This document shows, in pieces, positions 23,998 to 31,284 of a DNA stretch of 59,744 nucleotides. The stretch is from CAIKZD01 sp041675165 (GTDB lineage: Bacteria; Patescibacteriota; Minisyncoccia; Moranbacterales; UBA2206). Made by a program: the position numbers and the translations under genes. The DNA is taken from the NCBI GenBank assembly GCA_041675165.1, contig JBAYUI010000004.1:1-59744 (forward strand), written 5' to 3'. The notes beneath the pieces are model-generated. The model made no database searches. It was not told the DNA's origin and saw only the letters and a list, made by a program, of their open reading frames with translations. The stretch's first letter is position 1. Each line of letters begins with the position of its first letter.

Positions 23998-26082
23998 TTA
24001 TTTCTTCGTCCCCTGGATCGTCTCAGCCACGTTCTTCGGCACTTCGGCGTAATGGTCAAATTCCATCGTGTAGGACGCACGGCCTTGAGTCATGGAGCGC
24101 AGCTGCGTGGCGTAGCCAAACATCGACGACAACGGCACTTCGGCATTGATTTCTTTAACCATCGCATTACCTTCGCCGCGGTCATTCATTTCTTTAATAA
24201 TGCCTCGTTTGGAATTCAAATCGCCCACCACATCGCCCATAAAGTTTTCCGGCGTAGTAGCCACCACTTTCATGATCGGTTCCATAATGATCGGCGTAGC
24301 GCGACGAGCCGCTTCCTTGAAAGCCATCGAACCGGCGATTCTGAAAGCGGCTTCATTGGAGTCCACTTCATGGAAAGAACCGTCATAGACCGTGGCCTTG
24401 ATGTCCACCATTGGGTAACCGGCCGAAACTCCGCTGTCCATAGCGTCCTTGATTCCTTTGCCGATTGGCGTGATATATTCTTGCGGGATGACTCCACCTT
24501 TGATCTCATTGACAAATTCAAAGCCGGCTCCCGGCTCTTGCGGTTCCACCTTGACCCAACAATGGCCATACTGTCCGCGTCCGCCGGATTGTTTGATATA
24601 TTTACCTTCCGCTTGTGCCGTACCTTTGATTGTTTCACGATAGGCTACTTGCGGCGCGCCAACATTGGCTTCTACTTTGAATTCGCGTTTCATACGGTCC
24701 ACGATAATATCCAGATGCAATTCACCCATACCGGAAATGATCGTCTGTCCGGTTTCTTCATCGCTCCTGACTTTGAAAGTTGGATCTTCTTCCGCCAATT
24801 TTCTAAGAGCCATACCCATTTTTTCTTGGTCAGCCTTGGTCTTCGGTTCCACCGCGATCGAAATGACCGGTTCCGGAAAAGTGATCGATTCCAGAAGGAC
24901 CGGATGTTCGATGTCGCACAAGGTGTCGCCGGTCGTCGTGGCTTTCATGCCGACCAGCGCTCCGATGCCGCCGGTATAAATTTCATCGATTTCTTCTCGA
25001 TGATTGGAATGCATCTGCAAAATTCGACTCACCCGTTCTTTTTCACCCTTGGAAGAATTTAAGACATAAGAACCGGCCTTAAGTTTTCCCGAATAAACGC
25101 GGAAGAAAGTCACTTGACCCACGAACGGATCGGTGGCCACCTTGAAAGCCAAAGCGGCGAATGGCGCCGCGTCATCAAATTTAATATCCACTTCTTTTTC
25201 ATTGTCTTTCACGTCCATGCCTTTGATGTTTGGCACGTCAGTCGGAGCCGGCAGATAATCAACCACTGCGTCAAGCAAAAGCTGCACTCCCTTATTGCGA
25301 AGAGCTGTCCCAGTGAAAACTGGGACAATGGCATTCGCGATAACCGCTCGGCGCAGAGCCGTTTTCAACTCATCCTGGGAAATTTCTTCGCCGTTCAAAT
25401 ATTTTTCCGTCAGAGCTTCATCTGTTTCAGAAATTTTTTCCACCATTTTCTCGCGCCACTCTTTGGCTTTATCTAAAAGTTCCGTCGGAATTTCCTTTTC
25501 TTCCACAATTTCTCCCATCTTACCAGCAAAGGAATAGGCTTTCATTTTGACAAGATCTACCACGCCAGAAAAATCCCCTCGCTCTCCGATTGGAATCTGA
25601 AGAGCTACCGCATTCGGAGTCAAGCGATCCCAAATCGTCTTAAGCACATAGTAAAAATCGGCACCTTCTTTGTCGATTTTATTGACAAAACAGAACCTTG
25701 GAACGCTGTATTTATCAGCCTGTCTCCAAACTGTTTCCGATTGAGGCTCCACGCCTTCTTTGCCGTCAAAAATCACCACCGCTCCATCAAGAACGCGGAG
25801 TGATCGTTCCACCTCCACAGTAAAATCCACATGTCCCGGAGTGTCAATGATGTTGATTTGATGGTCTTTCCAATAGCAAGTCGTCGCGGCGCTCGTTATT
25901 GTTATCCCACGTTCTCTTTCTTGCTCCATCCAGTCCATCGTAGCCTCGCCTTCATGCACCTCACCAATTTTGTGAGTGATGCCGGTATAAAACAAAATGC
26001 GCTCCGTAGTGGTTGTCTTCCCACCATCAATATGCGCGATAATTCCAATATTACGATACCTTTCAATAGGAGTCTTTCTCAT
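23998..26082 (-). CDS. fusA: Elongation factor G
   Basis: 694 aa, full five-domain translocase GTPase. G1 AHIDGGKTTTTERILFYTG, G3 DTPGHVDFT and G4 NKIDKEGAD are visible; the domain IV segment GRGQYGHCWVKVEPQEPG is present. Its ATG abuts the terminal inverted repeat of the GxxExxY element (26083-26570), so no Shine-Dalgarno lies before it; the last 18 bases upstream are the repeat itself. Confidence 0.98.
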   Translation of the reverse strand: MRKTPIERYRNIGIIAHIDGGKTTTTERILFYTGITHKIGEVHEGEATMDWMEQERERGITITSAATTCYWKDHQINIIDTPGHVDFTVEVERSLRVLDGAVVIFDGKEGVEPQSETVWRQADKYSVPRFCFVNKIDKEGADFYYVLKTIWDRLTPNAVALQIPIGERGDFSGVVDLVKMKAYSFAGKMGEIVEEKEIPTELLDKAKEWREKMVEKISETDEALTEKYLNGEEISQDELKTALRRAVIANAIVPVFTGTALRNKGVQLLLDAVVDYLPAPTDVPNIKGMDVKDNEKEVDIKFDDAAPFAALAFKVATDPFVGQVTFFRVYSGKLKAGSYVLNSSKGEKERVSRILQMHSNHREEIDEIYTGGIGALVGMKATTTGDTLCDIEHPVLLESITFPEPVISIAVEPKTKADQEKMGMALRKLAEEDPTFKVRSDEETGQTIISGMGELHLDIIVDRMKREFKVEANVGAPQVAYRETIKGTAQAEGKYIKQSGGRGQYGHCWVKVEPQEPGAGFEFVNEIKGGVIPQEYITPIGKGIKDAMDSGVSAGYPMVDIKATVYDGSFHEVDSNEAAFRIAGSMAFKEAARRATPIIMEPIMKVVATTPENFMGDVVGDLNSKRGIIKEMNDRGEGNAMVKEINAEVPLSSMFGYATQLRSMTQGRASYTMEFDHYAEVPKNVAETIQGTKK

Positions 26083-26570
26083 GTGTCTACGAATTACGAA
26101 ATCATACGAATGTACGAATTTCTAATTTCTATTAATTTATTTTATATTAACAATCCTTTTAAATTTAACTCCGTTACTTGTAAAATTTATCAATAATCCC
26201 AGTTTTAATTTTGTAGCTTTCAGATAAGCATAGATTTGTTCGATATTATGCTTGGGAAAAACCTCTCCCTTTTTAAGTTCAATAACGATTTTATCTTCAT
26301 AAATAAAATCAAAGATATACACACCTAAAGATTTTTCGCCTAACTTTACCTCACATCTTAATTGCTCTTGGAAATTCTTTTTTCTTTTTCTGAAAATTTC
26401 AGCCGCTGCTTTTTCATAAAAACTCTCCTTGTGACCATACCCAACACTATTCCAAACATCATACATAATACCCACAATTTCAAAAACTTCCTGAGGATAA
26501 ATTATGTCTTTTTTTACTTCGTATTTGTTTTCGTACATTCGTACCGAAGTTATTCGTAATTCGTAGACAC
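26083..26570. mobile_element. 488-bp element with terminal inverted repeats carrying a GxxExxY gene
   Basis: Terminal arms are a perfect 18-bp inverted repeat, GTGTCTACGAATTACGAA at 26083-26100 and its complement at 26553-26570. A second 14-bp inverted match TACGAATGTACGAA lies just inside each arm. The left end touches the fusA start codon and the right end includes the last base of the rpsG stop. There is one passenger ORF and no transposase. No target duplication was found. It looks like a MITE-like or otherwise mobilised cassette; mobility is inferred. Confidence 0.65.
26137..26538 (-). CDS. GxxExxY family protein
   Basis: 133 aa from the ATG at 26536-26538; a frame up to 26601 would overlap rpsG and mostly translate the inverted repeat. 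IIYPQEVFEIVGIMYDVWNSVG opens the domain, GHKESFY provides the naming motif, and FDFIYEDKIVIELKKGE has the D...ExK look of PD-(D/E)xK nucleases. LGLLINFTSNGVKFKRIVN is the conserved end. Function of the family is not established; nuclease activity is a fold-based guess. It lies inside the terminal-inverted-repeat element between rpsG and fusA. Confidence 0.9.
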   Translation of the reverse strand: MYENKYEVKKDIIYPQEVFEIVGIMYDVWNSVGYGHKESFYEKAAAEIFRKRKKNFQEQLRCEVKLGEKSLGVYIFDFIYEDKIVIELKKGEVFPKHNIEQIYAYLKATKLKLGLLINFTSNGVKFKRIVNIK

Positions 26571-27037
26571 TAGGCGAAATGCGCAAAGGCTTTATTCGCA
26601 TCCGCCATGCGGTGCACGTCTTCCCGTTTTTTCATCGCGGCTCCAGTCTTGTTCGAGGCATCGATGAATTCTTCGGCCAATTTCAATGCCATTTTTTTGC
26701 CTTTTTTGGCCTTGCAAGCGTTCTTGATCCAGCGGATCGCCAAAGTCGTCCGACGGTCTCCGGACACTGGCACGGGCACCTGATAGTTAGCGCCTCCCAC
26801 ACGGCGAGATTTGAGTTCCACCAAAGGAGAAACATTTTTCAAAGCTTGTTCAAAGATATTGAGTCCGCCTTTTTTGGTCTGTTCGTGGATGATATCGAAA
26901 GCATCATACATGATGACTTCCGCCATAGTCCGCTTGCCATCTTTCATGATGTTCGCGATGAACTTTCCCACCAAAACATTGGCATATTTGGAATCAGGTT
27001 TGGTATTTTTCTTATAAATTCTTTTTCGTCTTGGCAT
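26570..27037 (-). CDS. rpsG: 30S ribosomal protein S7
   Basis: 155 aa, normal length. MPRRKRIYKKN, LVGKFIANIMKDGKRTMAE and YQVPVPVSGDRRTTLAIRWI are diagnostic. S7 nucleates the 30S head and contacts E-site tRNA. The stop codon is the junction with the inverted-repeat element. Confidence 0.97.
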   Translation of the reverse strand: MPRRKRIYKKNTKPDSKYANVLVGKFIANIMKDGKRTMAEVIMYDAFDIIHEQTKKGGLNIFEQALKNVSPLVELKSRRVGGANYQVPVPVSGDRRTTLAIRWIKNACKAKKGKKMALKLAEEFIDASNKTGAAMKKREDVHRMADANKAFAHFA

Positions 27038-27106
27038 AACTTTAAAAACTTTATTAGCTTGATAACTTTACTAACTAGATAACTTTAGAAACTTTATGGA
27101 CTAATT

Positions 27107-27526
27107 TTATTCTTTAGCTTTTTCTCTTTTCGCGCCGTATTTCGAACGACCCTGCTTGCGGTTAGCCGCTCCCGCCGTATCCAACACGCCACGCACAATG
27201 TGATAGCGTACACCCGGAAGATCTTTCACTCTGCCACCACGGATGGTCACGATGGAATGTTCTTGCAAATTGTGTCCGACACCGGGGATGTAAGCGGTCA
27301 CTTCCATTCCATTAGTCAGTCGCACTCGGGCGATTTTTCGCAAAGCTGAGTTCGGTTTTTTCGGTGTAGTCGTAGAAACCTTGAGGCACACTCCGCGTTT
27401 GAACGGACTACTGGTCTCGATCGGTTTGTTCTGCAACGTATTGAAAACGCGCTTAAAAGCCGGCGTCTTAGATTTGTTCATCGCGCTCCTTCTGGGTTTC
27501 CGTTTGAGTTGGTTTATTGTTGGCAT
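27107..27526 (-). CDS. rpsL: 30S ribosomal protein S12
   Basis: 139 aa from MPTINQLKRKPR; an ATG five codons earlier is non-conserved. KTPAFKRVFN, the decoding-site segment TTPKKPNSALRKIARVRL and YIPGVGHNLQEHSIVTIRGGRVKDLPGVRY are present. First gene of the str cluster, with its own promoter at 27663-27691 and a leader hairpin. Confidence 0.97.
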   Translation of the reverse strand: MPTINQLKRKPRRSAMNKSKTPAFKRVFNTLQNKPIETSSPFKRGVCLKVSTTTPKKPNSALRKIARVRLTNGMEVTAYIPGVGHNLQEHSIVTIRGGRVKDLPGVRYHIVRGVLDTAGAANRKQGRSKYGAKREKAKE

Positions 27527-27636
27527 ATTCGCTTCGCTCAAGTTAGAAGTTAAAGGTTAAAAGTCCAAAATGATTGAAACTGTTTAAGCTTATATCCTCC
27601 TTTTAACTCTTACCTTTTAATTTTTAATTTTTAACT

Positions 27637-27656
27637 AAAAAAGCCAGTTGCCTAGC
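27637..27656 (-). terminator. Possible attenuator in the rpsL leader
   Basis: On the minus strand GCTAG, loop GCAA (a GNRA tetraloop) and CTGGC form a 5-bp stem followed by TTTTTT. It lies between the promoter and rpsL, about 110 bp before the start codon. Confidence 0.5.
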
Positions 27657-27662
27657 AAAATA

Positions 27663-27691
27663 ATCATATAGCATATATTATAAGCTGTCAA
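27663..27691 (-). promoter_or_regulatory. Promoter of the rpsL-rpsG-fusA operon
   Basis: TTGACA (27691 down to 27686), 17-nt spacer, TATGAT (27668-27663). The spacer also holds TATGCTA, a word shared with other promoters in this window. Confidence 0.75.
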
Positions 27692-27712
27692 TACTCTCTC
27701 GCGAGCTTGGTC

Positions 27713-28402
27713 CTACAACGTTATTCCCAGAAACAGATTCAGCATCGAATTCAAAAACGCGCTCAAGGGTGCCGAAAAGAAAAGGATGAAGAACAAAAGT
27801 ATGAAGAAACCGAACTGTTCAAGCATAATCATAGTTTCCGTCTTTATATCAAGGACGAAAAAAAGGATCTTGGAACCATCGAGCGGCGGAATCGGGATGA
27901 GATTGAAAAAGGCCAGGATCACATTGATGATGATCACCACCGCCAGAAGCTCGAAAAGGATCGATCCGCCACTTCCGGCGATGAGCGAGGCGACGCCGGA
28001 CGGATTCAGGGCGTTGGAAATTATCTCTTTTTTCACGGCCAAAGGGATAAAGATCAATCCGGCGATGATGGCGGAAACAAGCGCGATAAGGATGTTCGAC
28101 AGCGGACCGGCCAGCGCCACCAAAGCGGGACCCCATTTCTGGTTGCGCAGATTATATGGATTGTATGGTACGGGTTTGGCCCAACCGAAAGCGAACCCCA
28201 CAGTGACAAACATGAGGATCGGCACAATGAACGATCCCCAAAAATCCAGATGTTTCAAGGGATTCAGATTCAGCCGGTCGGCATATTTAGCCGTCGTATC
28301 GCCCAACCACAGTGCCGCCACGCCGTGCGACACTTCGTGGATGATGACCGAATAGAGCAGTATAACAATATAGAAAGCGATAAGCACGATTTCGTTTAAC
28401 AT
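27713..28402 (-). CDS. Site-2-type M50 family zinc metalloprotease
   Basis: 229 aa, about five or six membrane helices. HEVSHG (H22, E23, H26) is the HExxH zinc motif inside the first helices; NLIPIPPLDGSKI near residue 170 gives the third ligand (the LDG aspartate). Short form without PDZ domain, like many bacterial rhomboid-sized S2P proteases. Probable role: intramembrane proteolysis; substrate unknown. Stop lies just upstream of the rpsL promoter. Confidence 0.92.
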   Translation of the reverse strand: MLNEIVLIAFYIVILLYSVIIHEVSHGVAALWLGDTTAKYADRLNLNPLKHLDFWGSFIVPILMFVTVGFAFGWAKPVPYNPYNLRNQKWGPALVALAGPLSNILIALVSAIIAGLIFIPLAVKKEIISNALNPSGVASLIAGSGGSILFELLAVVIIINVILAFFNLIPIPPLDGSKILFFVLDIKTETMIMLEQFGFFILLFFILFFSAPLSAFLNSMLNLFLGITL

Positions 28403-28405
28403 AAT

Positions 28406-28491
28406 TTACGAACTAAGGAATTAACGAAAGCACGAAAAATAACTCTTTTATTTTCATATTTCGTATTTCGTATTTATTTAGTATTTCGTAA
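28406..28491. repeat. Palindromic spacer built from ACGAA words
   Basis: Ends in TTACGAA (28406-28412) and TTCGTAA (28485-28491), with ACGAA words between on the left and TTCGT words on the right. The style matches the arms of the GxxExxY element at 26083-26570 but there is no ORF inside. Confidence 0.5.
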
Positions 28492-28494
28492 CCC

Positions 28495-28523
28495 TTGCTA
28501 TTATTACTTTCCTATGCTAACTT
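28495..28523 (+). promoter_or_regulatory. Promoter of rpmB
   Basis: TTGCTA at 28495-28500, 17-nt spacer ending ATGC, TAACTT at 28518-28523; the ATG of rpmB is 31 nt downstream. Confidence 0.55.
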
Positions 28524-28553
28524 ATATTCTGTAATAAATCAATACGAACTACT

Positions 28554-28721
28554 ATGGCACGAGTATGCGATATCTGCGGACGCGGATCCCAAGTGGGAAA
28601 CACTGTCAGTCATTCTCAAGTAAAAACCAACCGAAAATTCGCCATCAATCTTCAGACTAAAAAAGTCGACGGTACCAGTAAAAAGGTTTGCACCAAATGC
28701 ATCAAGACGATGTCGAAATAG
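28554..28721 (+). CDS. rpmB: 50S ribosomal protein L28, zinc-type
   Basis: 55 aa, read directly from ATG 28554 to TAG 28721. MARVCDICGRGSQVGNTVSH is the L28 N-terminus, and C5/C8 with C46/C49 (CTKC) form a zinc site. Short but complete for the C+ form. Monocistronic: promoter 28495-28523 and terminator 28740-28768. The opposite-strand frame over the same region is a shadow. Confidence 0.95.
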   Translation: MARVCDICGRGSQVGNTVSHSQVKTNRKFAINLQTKKVDGTSKKVCTKCIKTMSK

Positions 28722-28739
28722 TCGCAAGAGAAAAAATTA

Positions 28740-28768
28740 AGACGAGCTTTAACGGCTCGTCTTTTTTG
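28740..28768 (+). terminator. Terminator of rpmB
   Basis: Arms AGACGAGC (28740-28747) and GCTCGTCT (28755-28762) followed by T-run. Confidence 0.88.
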
Positions 28769-28788
28769 TGGGTTGAAATAGGCTCATT

Positions 28789-29268
28789 TCACACCCAGTA
28801 TTTCTTCAGTTTTTCTCTGACTGAAAGAGATATTTTTCTATTATAAGCTAATTCTACTGCTATGACATCAATCACTAGCATCTTAGCATGACCGTTGTGC
28901 ACTCCCGACTGTTCATATAGCCGAGTCGCTTTTGAAATAGTTTCCTCTGTGTTATGTTTTTCCAGGAAAAACCTCTTTATCACCGACTCAAAAATTTCAT
29001 TTACGTCAAAAACATATTCCATTTCTGAAAGAATCAGGCCATGCCTTGTTTCAGTAAGGACAGCAAGTCTCTTGGCGTGATACATTTCTAAAGCCTCGCT
29101 AATTTCTCCGGAAATCATAGTGTGGTGCTTACTGATAATTTCCCTTATCCTTAGCTGATCCAGCACGTCTATTTCCCGCTGACTTTGAGGTAAGTGTAAT
29201 CGCGTGTTCATTATCCCCCTCTCTATAAAGAATATTGTTATAAAAAAGAACATTCCTATTCCAATCAT
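28789..29268 (-). CDS. Membrane-anchored protein of unknown function
   Basis: 159 aa from ATG at 29266-29268. The N-terminus MIGIGMFFFITIFFIERGI is one membrane anchor; the rest is soluble and helical (RIREIISKHHTMISGEISEALEMYHAKRLAVL, spread over residues 40-71). No family recognised. A frame continues up to 29304, but that start lies inside the -35 box of a good promoter (29276-29304), so the message appears to begin within a few bases of the chosen ATG. Confidence 0.7.
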   Translation of the reverse strand: MIGIGMFFFITIFFIERGIMNTRLHLPQSQREIDVLDQLRIREIISKHHTMISGEISEALEMYHAKRLAVLTETRHGLILSEMEYVFDVNEIFESVIKRFFLEKHNTEETISKATRLYEQSGVHNGHAKMLVIDVIAVELAYNRKISLSVREKLKKYWV

Positions 29269-29275
29269 ACCCTCC

Positions 29276-29304
29276 AGCCTACCACAAAAAATGCGGCATG
29301 TCAA
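29276..29304 (-). promoter_or_regulatory. Promoter giving a nearly leaderless message
   Basis: TTGACA (29304-29299), 17-nt spacer, TAGGCT (29281-29276). The start codon of the downstream gene is only about 8 bp past the -10 box. Confidence 0.65.
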
Positions 29305-29311
29305 TCATAAA

Positions 29312-29337
29312 AAAATCCCCGCCGAAGCGAGGATTTT
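29312..29337 (-). terminator. Terminator of ndk
   Basis: Interrupted stem AAAATCC...GGATTTT around a CGC-TTCG-GCG-like core; minus-strand T-run follows. Lies 19 bp past the ndk stop and just before the next promoter. Confidence 0.8.
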
Positions 29338-29355
29338 TCAAGCTGAAAATATTTC

Positions 29356-29967
29356 CTATTCCAAGATCCCGTCCAGATTCACATCATACAAAATTTCATC
29401 TTGCACCAAGCGGTAATCAGTGATCTCTTCTTTTTTGAACCAATGATCAATTTCCATATTTGCCTCTTCGACTGAGCCGGAAGCATGGATCAGATTGCGC
29501 ACCGCGCGATTGTCTTCATCCGACATCTGATAAGAATCCAGAACGAAATCTCCGCGGATCGTGCCCATATCAGATGTAAGTGGCTCAGTGCTGCCCGTAA
29601 CTTTCCGAACGATTTTCACGGCGTGCGCACCCTGCCAGATCATTGCGATGACCGGTCCGCTGGTCATATACTTTTTCAGGTTAGCCAAAATCTTGGCCGT
29701 GATTTCCAAAGGATCTTCCGATGGCGGCGTGAGTCCTTTTTTCTTGTAACTCTCAATGGTTTTTTCCCCTGTGATGCGGCGCCACTCCGGATCGAGCGTG
29801 TAGTGTTTTTCCACAAAATCAGCATCCGTCACCAACATTTTCATCGCGACCAGCTTCAGGCCTAATCTTTCATACCGTTTGATTATTTCTCCGACCAATG
29901 TCCTTTGCAGGCCGTCCGGTTTCACCACGACCAGCGTCCGCTCTTTGGAATGATGTTTCTTCTCCAT
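29356..29967 (-). CDS. ndk: Nucleoside diphosphate kinase with internal insertion
   Basis: 203 aa, about 55 longer than usual. RTLVVVKPDGLQR carries K16, and RNLIHASGSVEEANMEI carries the phospho-histidine H161. An insertion of about 30 residues (roughly 57-98) sits between the KHY segment and YMTSGPV, and the C-terminus is extended by about 30 residues. It transfers phosphate among nucleoside tri- and diphosphates. Insert-bearing NDKs occur in some archaea and CPR bacteria, so it is probably functional. Confidence 0.92.
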   Translation of the reverse strand: MEKKHHSKERTLVVVKPDGLQRTLVGEIIKRYERLGLKLVAMKMLVTDADFVEKHYTLDPEWRRITGEKTIESYKKKGLTPPSEDPLEITAKILANLKKYMTSGPVIAMIWQGAHAVKIVRKVTGSTEPLTSDMGTIRGDFVLDSYQMSDEDNRAVRNLIHASGSVEEANMEIDHWFKKEEITDYRLVQDEILYDVNLDGILE

Positions 29968-30055
29968 AAAATTCTGTCTTTTTTTAATTTAATTAAAAAC
30001 CTTTGGCAAGGTCGTATGAAAAAATTATACTCCTAAAAAAGAAGTGGCGCAAGTG

Positions 30056-30090
30056 AAAAAAGACTGAGCTTTTGTGATTCGCCCAGTCTT
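30056..30090 (-). terminator. Terminator of recA
   Basis: Minus strand AAGACTG...CAGTCTT stem with one internal mismatch, followed by TTTTT; 31 bp past the recA stop. Confidence 0.8.
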
Positions 30091-30120
30091 GATCCATCCA
30101 TATAGAATTTAGAAGTTTTC

Positions 30121-31122
30121 CTATTCCTCCTCCTTTTCTTTTTCTTTGATCTTTTTGTAAATCTCCTTGGAAATTTCCTTCATCAGTTTCGGATCAGCTT
30201 TCAAAGCGGCTTTGGCCACTTCTCGGCCGACGCCCAATTTCACTTCCCCGAAAGAATAGGAGTTGCCCTTCTTGTCGATCACTTCATATTTCACGCCCGC
30301 GTCCAGCGTGTCGCCTGACGCACTGATCCCTTCATTGTACATGATGTCGAATTCGCAAGTCTTGAACGGCGGCGCCACTTTGTTCTTCACGATCTTGACT
30401 TTCGTCCGATTGCCCACGATATCCTCGCCTTTTTTGATCTGTGCACTTCTTCTCACTTCAATCCGCACTGAGGCATAAAATTTCAAAGCATTGCCTCCCG
30501 TCGTCGTTTCCGGATTGCCGAACATCACTCCGATCTTCATGCGGATCTGATTAATGAAAATGACCGTGCAATTCGAACGGGAAATGATGGCCGTGAGTTT
30601 GCGAAGGGCTTGCGACATCAAACGCGCTTGGCGGCCCATATGCGAGTCCCCCATATCGCCTTCGATTTCCGCTTTCGGCACGAGCGCCGCCACCGAGTCA
30701 ACCACAATCACACTGATTTCGCCGGAATTGACCAGAGTTTCCACGATGTCGAGCGCCTGTTCGCCGTTGTCCGGCTGGGAAATCAGAAGGTCATTGATGT
30801 TCACCCCGATGCGTTTGGCATATTCCGGATCAAGCGCGTGTTCCGCGTCGATGAATGCCGCCGTACCGCCCAACTTCTGCGAGTTAGCAATGATGTGCAA
30901 AGTCAGCGTAGTTTTGCCGGAAGACTCCGGTCCATAAATTTCCACCACTCGGCCGCGCGGAATGCCACCAATCCCAAGAGCGATATCGAGCGAGACTGAA
31001 CCGGTCGGGATGGATTCCACATCCACTTTTTTGATGTCCCCCAACTTCATTATCACTCCTTCACCGAAGCGCTCCCTGATCTGTTCCACCACATCCGTGA
31101 TCCCCTTTTTTTCTTCTTTCAT
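30121..31122 (-). CDS. recA: Recombinase RecA
   Basis: 333 aa from MKEEKKGITDVV; a frame to 31149 adds nine residues coded by the AT-rich repeat. Walker A GPESSGKTT, the VIVVDSVAALVPKAEIEG Walker B region, the DNA-binding loop IGVMFGNPETTTGGNALKF and a short Lys/Glu C-tail are visible. It drives strand exchange in homologous recombination. It is monocistronic between its own promoter (31174-31202) and terminator. No Shine-Dalgarno or LexA-type box recognised. Confidence 0.97.
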   Translation of the reverse strand: MKEEKKGITDVVEQIRERFGEGVIMKLGDIKKVDVESIPTGSVSLDIALGIGGIPRGRVVEIYGPESSGKTTLTLHIIANSQKLGGTAAFIDAEHALDPEYAKRIGVNINDLLISQPDNGEQALDIVETLVNSGEISVIVVDSVAALVPKAEIEGDMGDSHMGRQARLMSQALRKLTAIISRSNCTVIFINQIRMKIGVMFGNPETTTGGNALKFYASVRIEVRRSAQIKKGEDIVGNRTKVKIVKNKVAPPFKTCEFDIMYNEGISASGDTLDAGVKYEVIDKKGNSYSFGEVKLGVGREVAKAALKADPKLMKEISKEIYKKIKEKEKEEE

Positions 31123-31127
31123 ATTTT

Positions 31128-31226
31128 TATCATTTAAACATTTTAGCATGTTAGCATATTAACACGCTCGCCCATTAGATTTAATTTTTGTTAAAATGTC
31201 AACACGTTAATATGCTAAAATGCCAA
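31128..31226. repeat. 8-bp-period AT-rich repeat around the recA promoter
   Basis: Minus strand units downstream of the -10 box are TTAATATG, CTAACATG, CTAAAATG, TTTAAATG. Upstream, over the -35 box, they are inverse complements: CATTTTAG, CATATTAA, CGTGTTGA, CATTTTAA. Together they can pair as a long imperfect hairpin spanning the promoter. The same word set precedes the nuoE-like gene. Confidence 0.65.
31174..31202 (-). promoter_or_regulatory. Promoter of recA
   Basis: TTGACA (31202-31197), 17-nt spacer, TCTAAT (31179-31174), set inside the 8-bp-period repeat. Confidence 0.75.
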
Positions 31227-31284
31227 CTAGTGATATTTTATCATCATTTCAAAAATCATGCAAGCCCCCTTGGATACGCCCTGC

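Noticed and set aside
24052..25062. 336-aa plus-strand ORF inside fusA
   Set aside because: Antisense shadow of a fully conserved EF-G gene.
27707..28399. 230-aa plus-strand ORF opposite the M50 protease gene
   Set aside because: Shadow of the protease gene. The minus frame has HEVSHG and LDG motifs; the plus frame has low-complexity charge and no family features.
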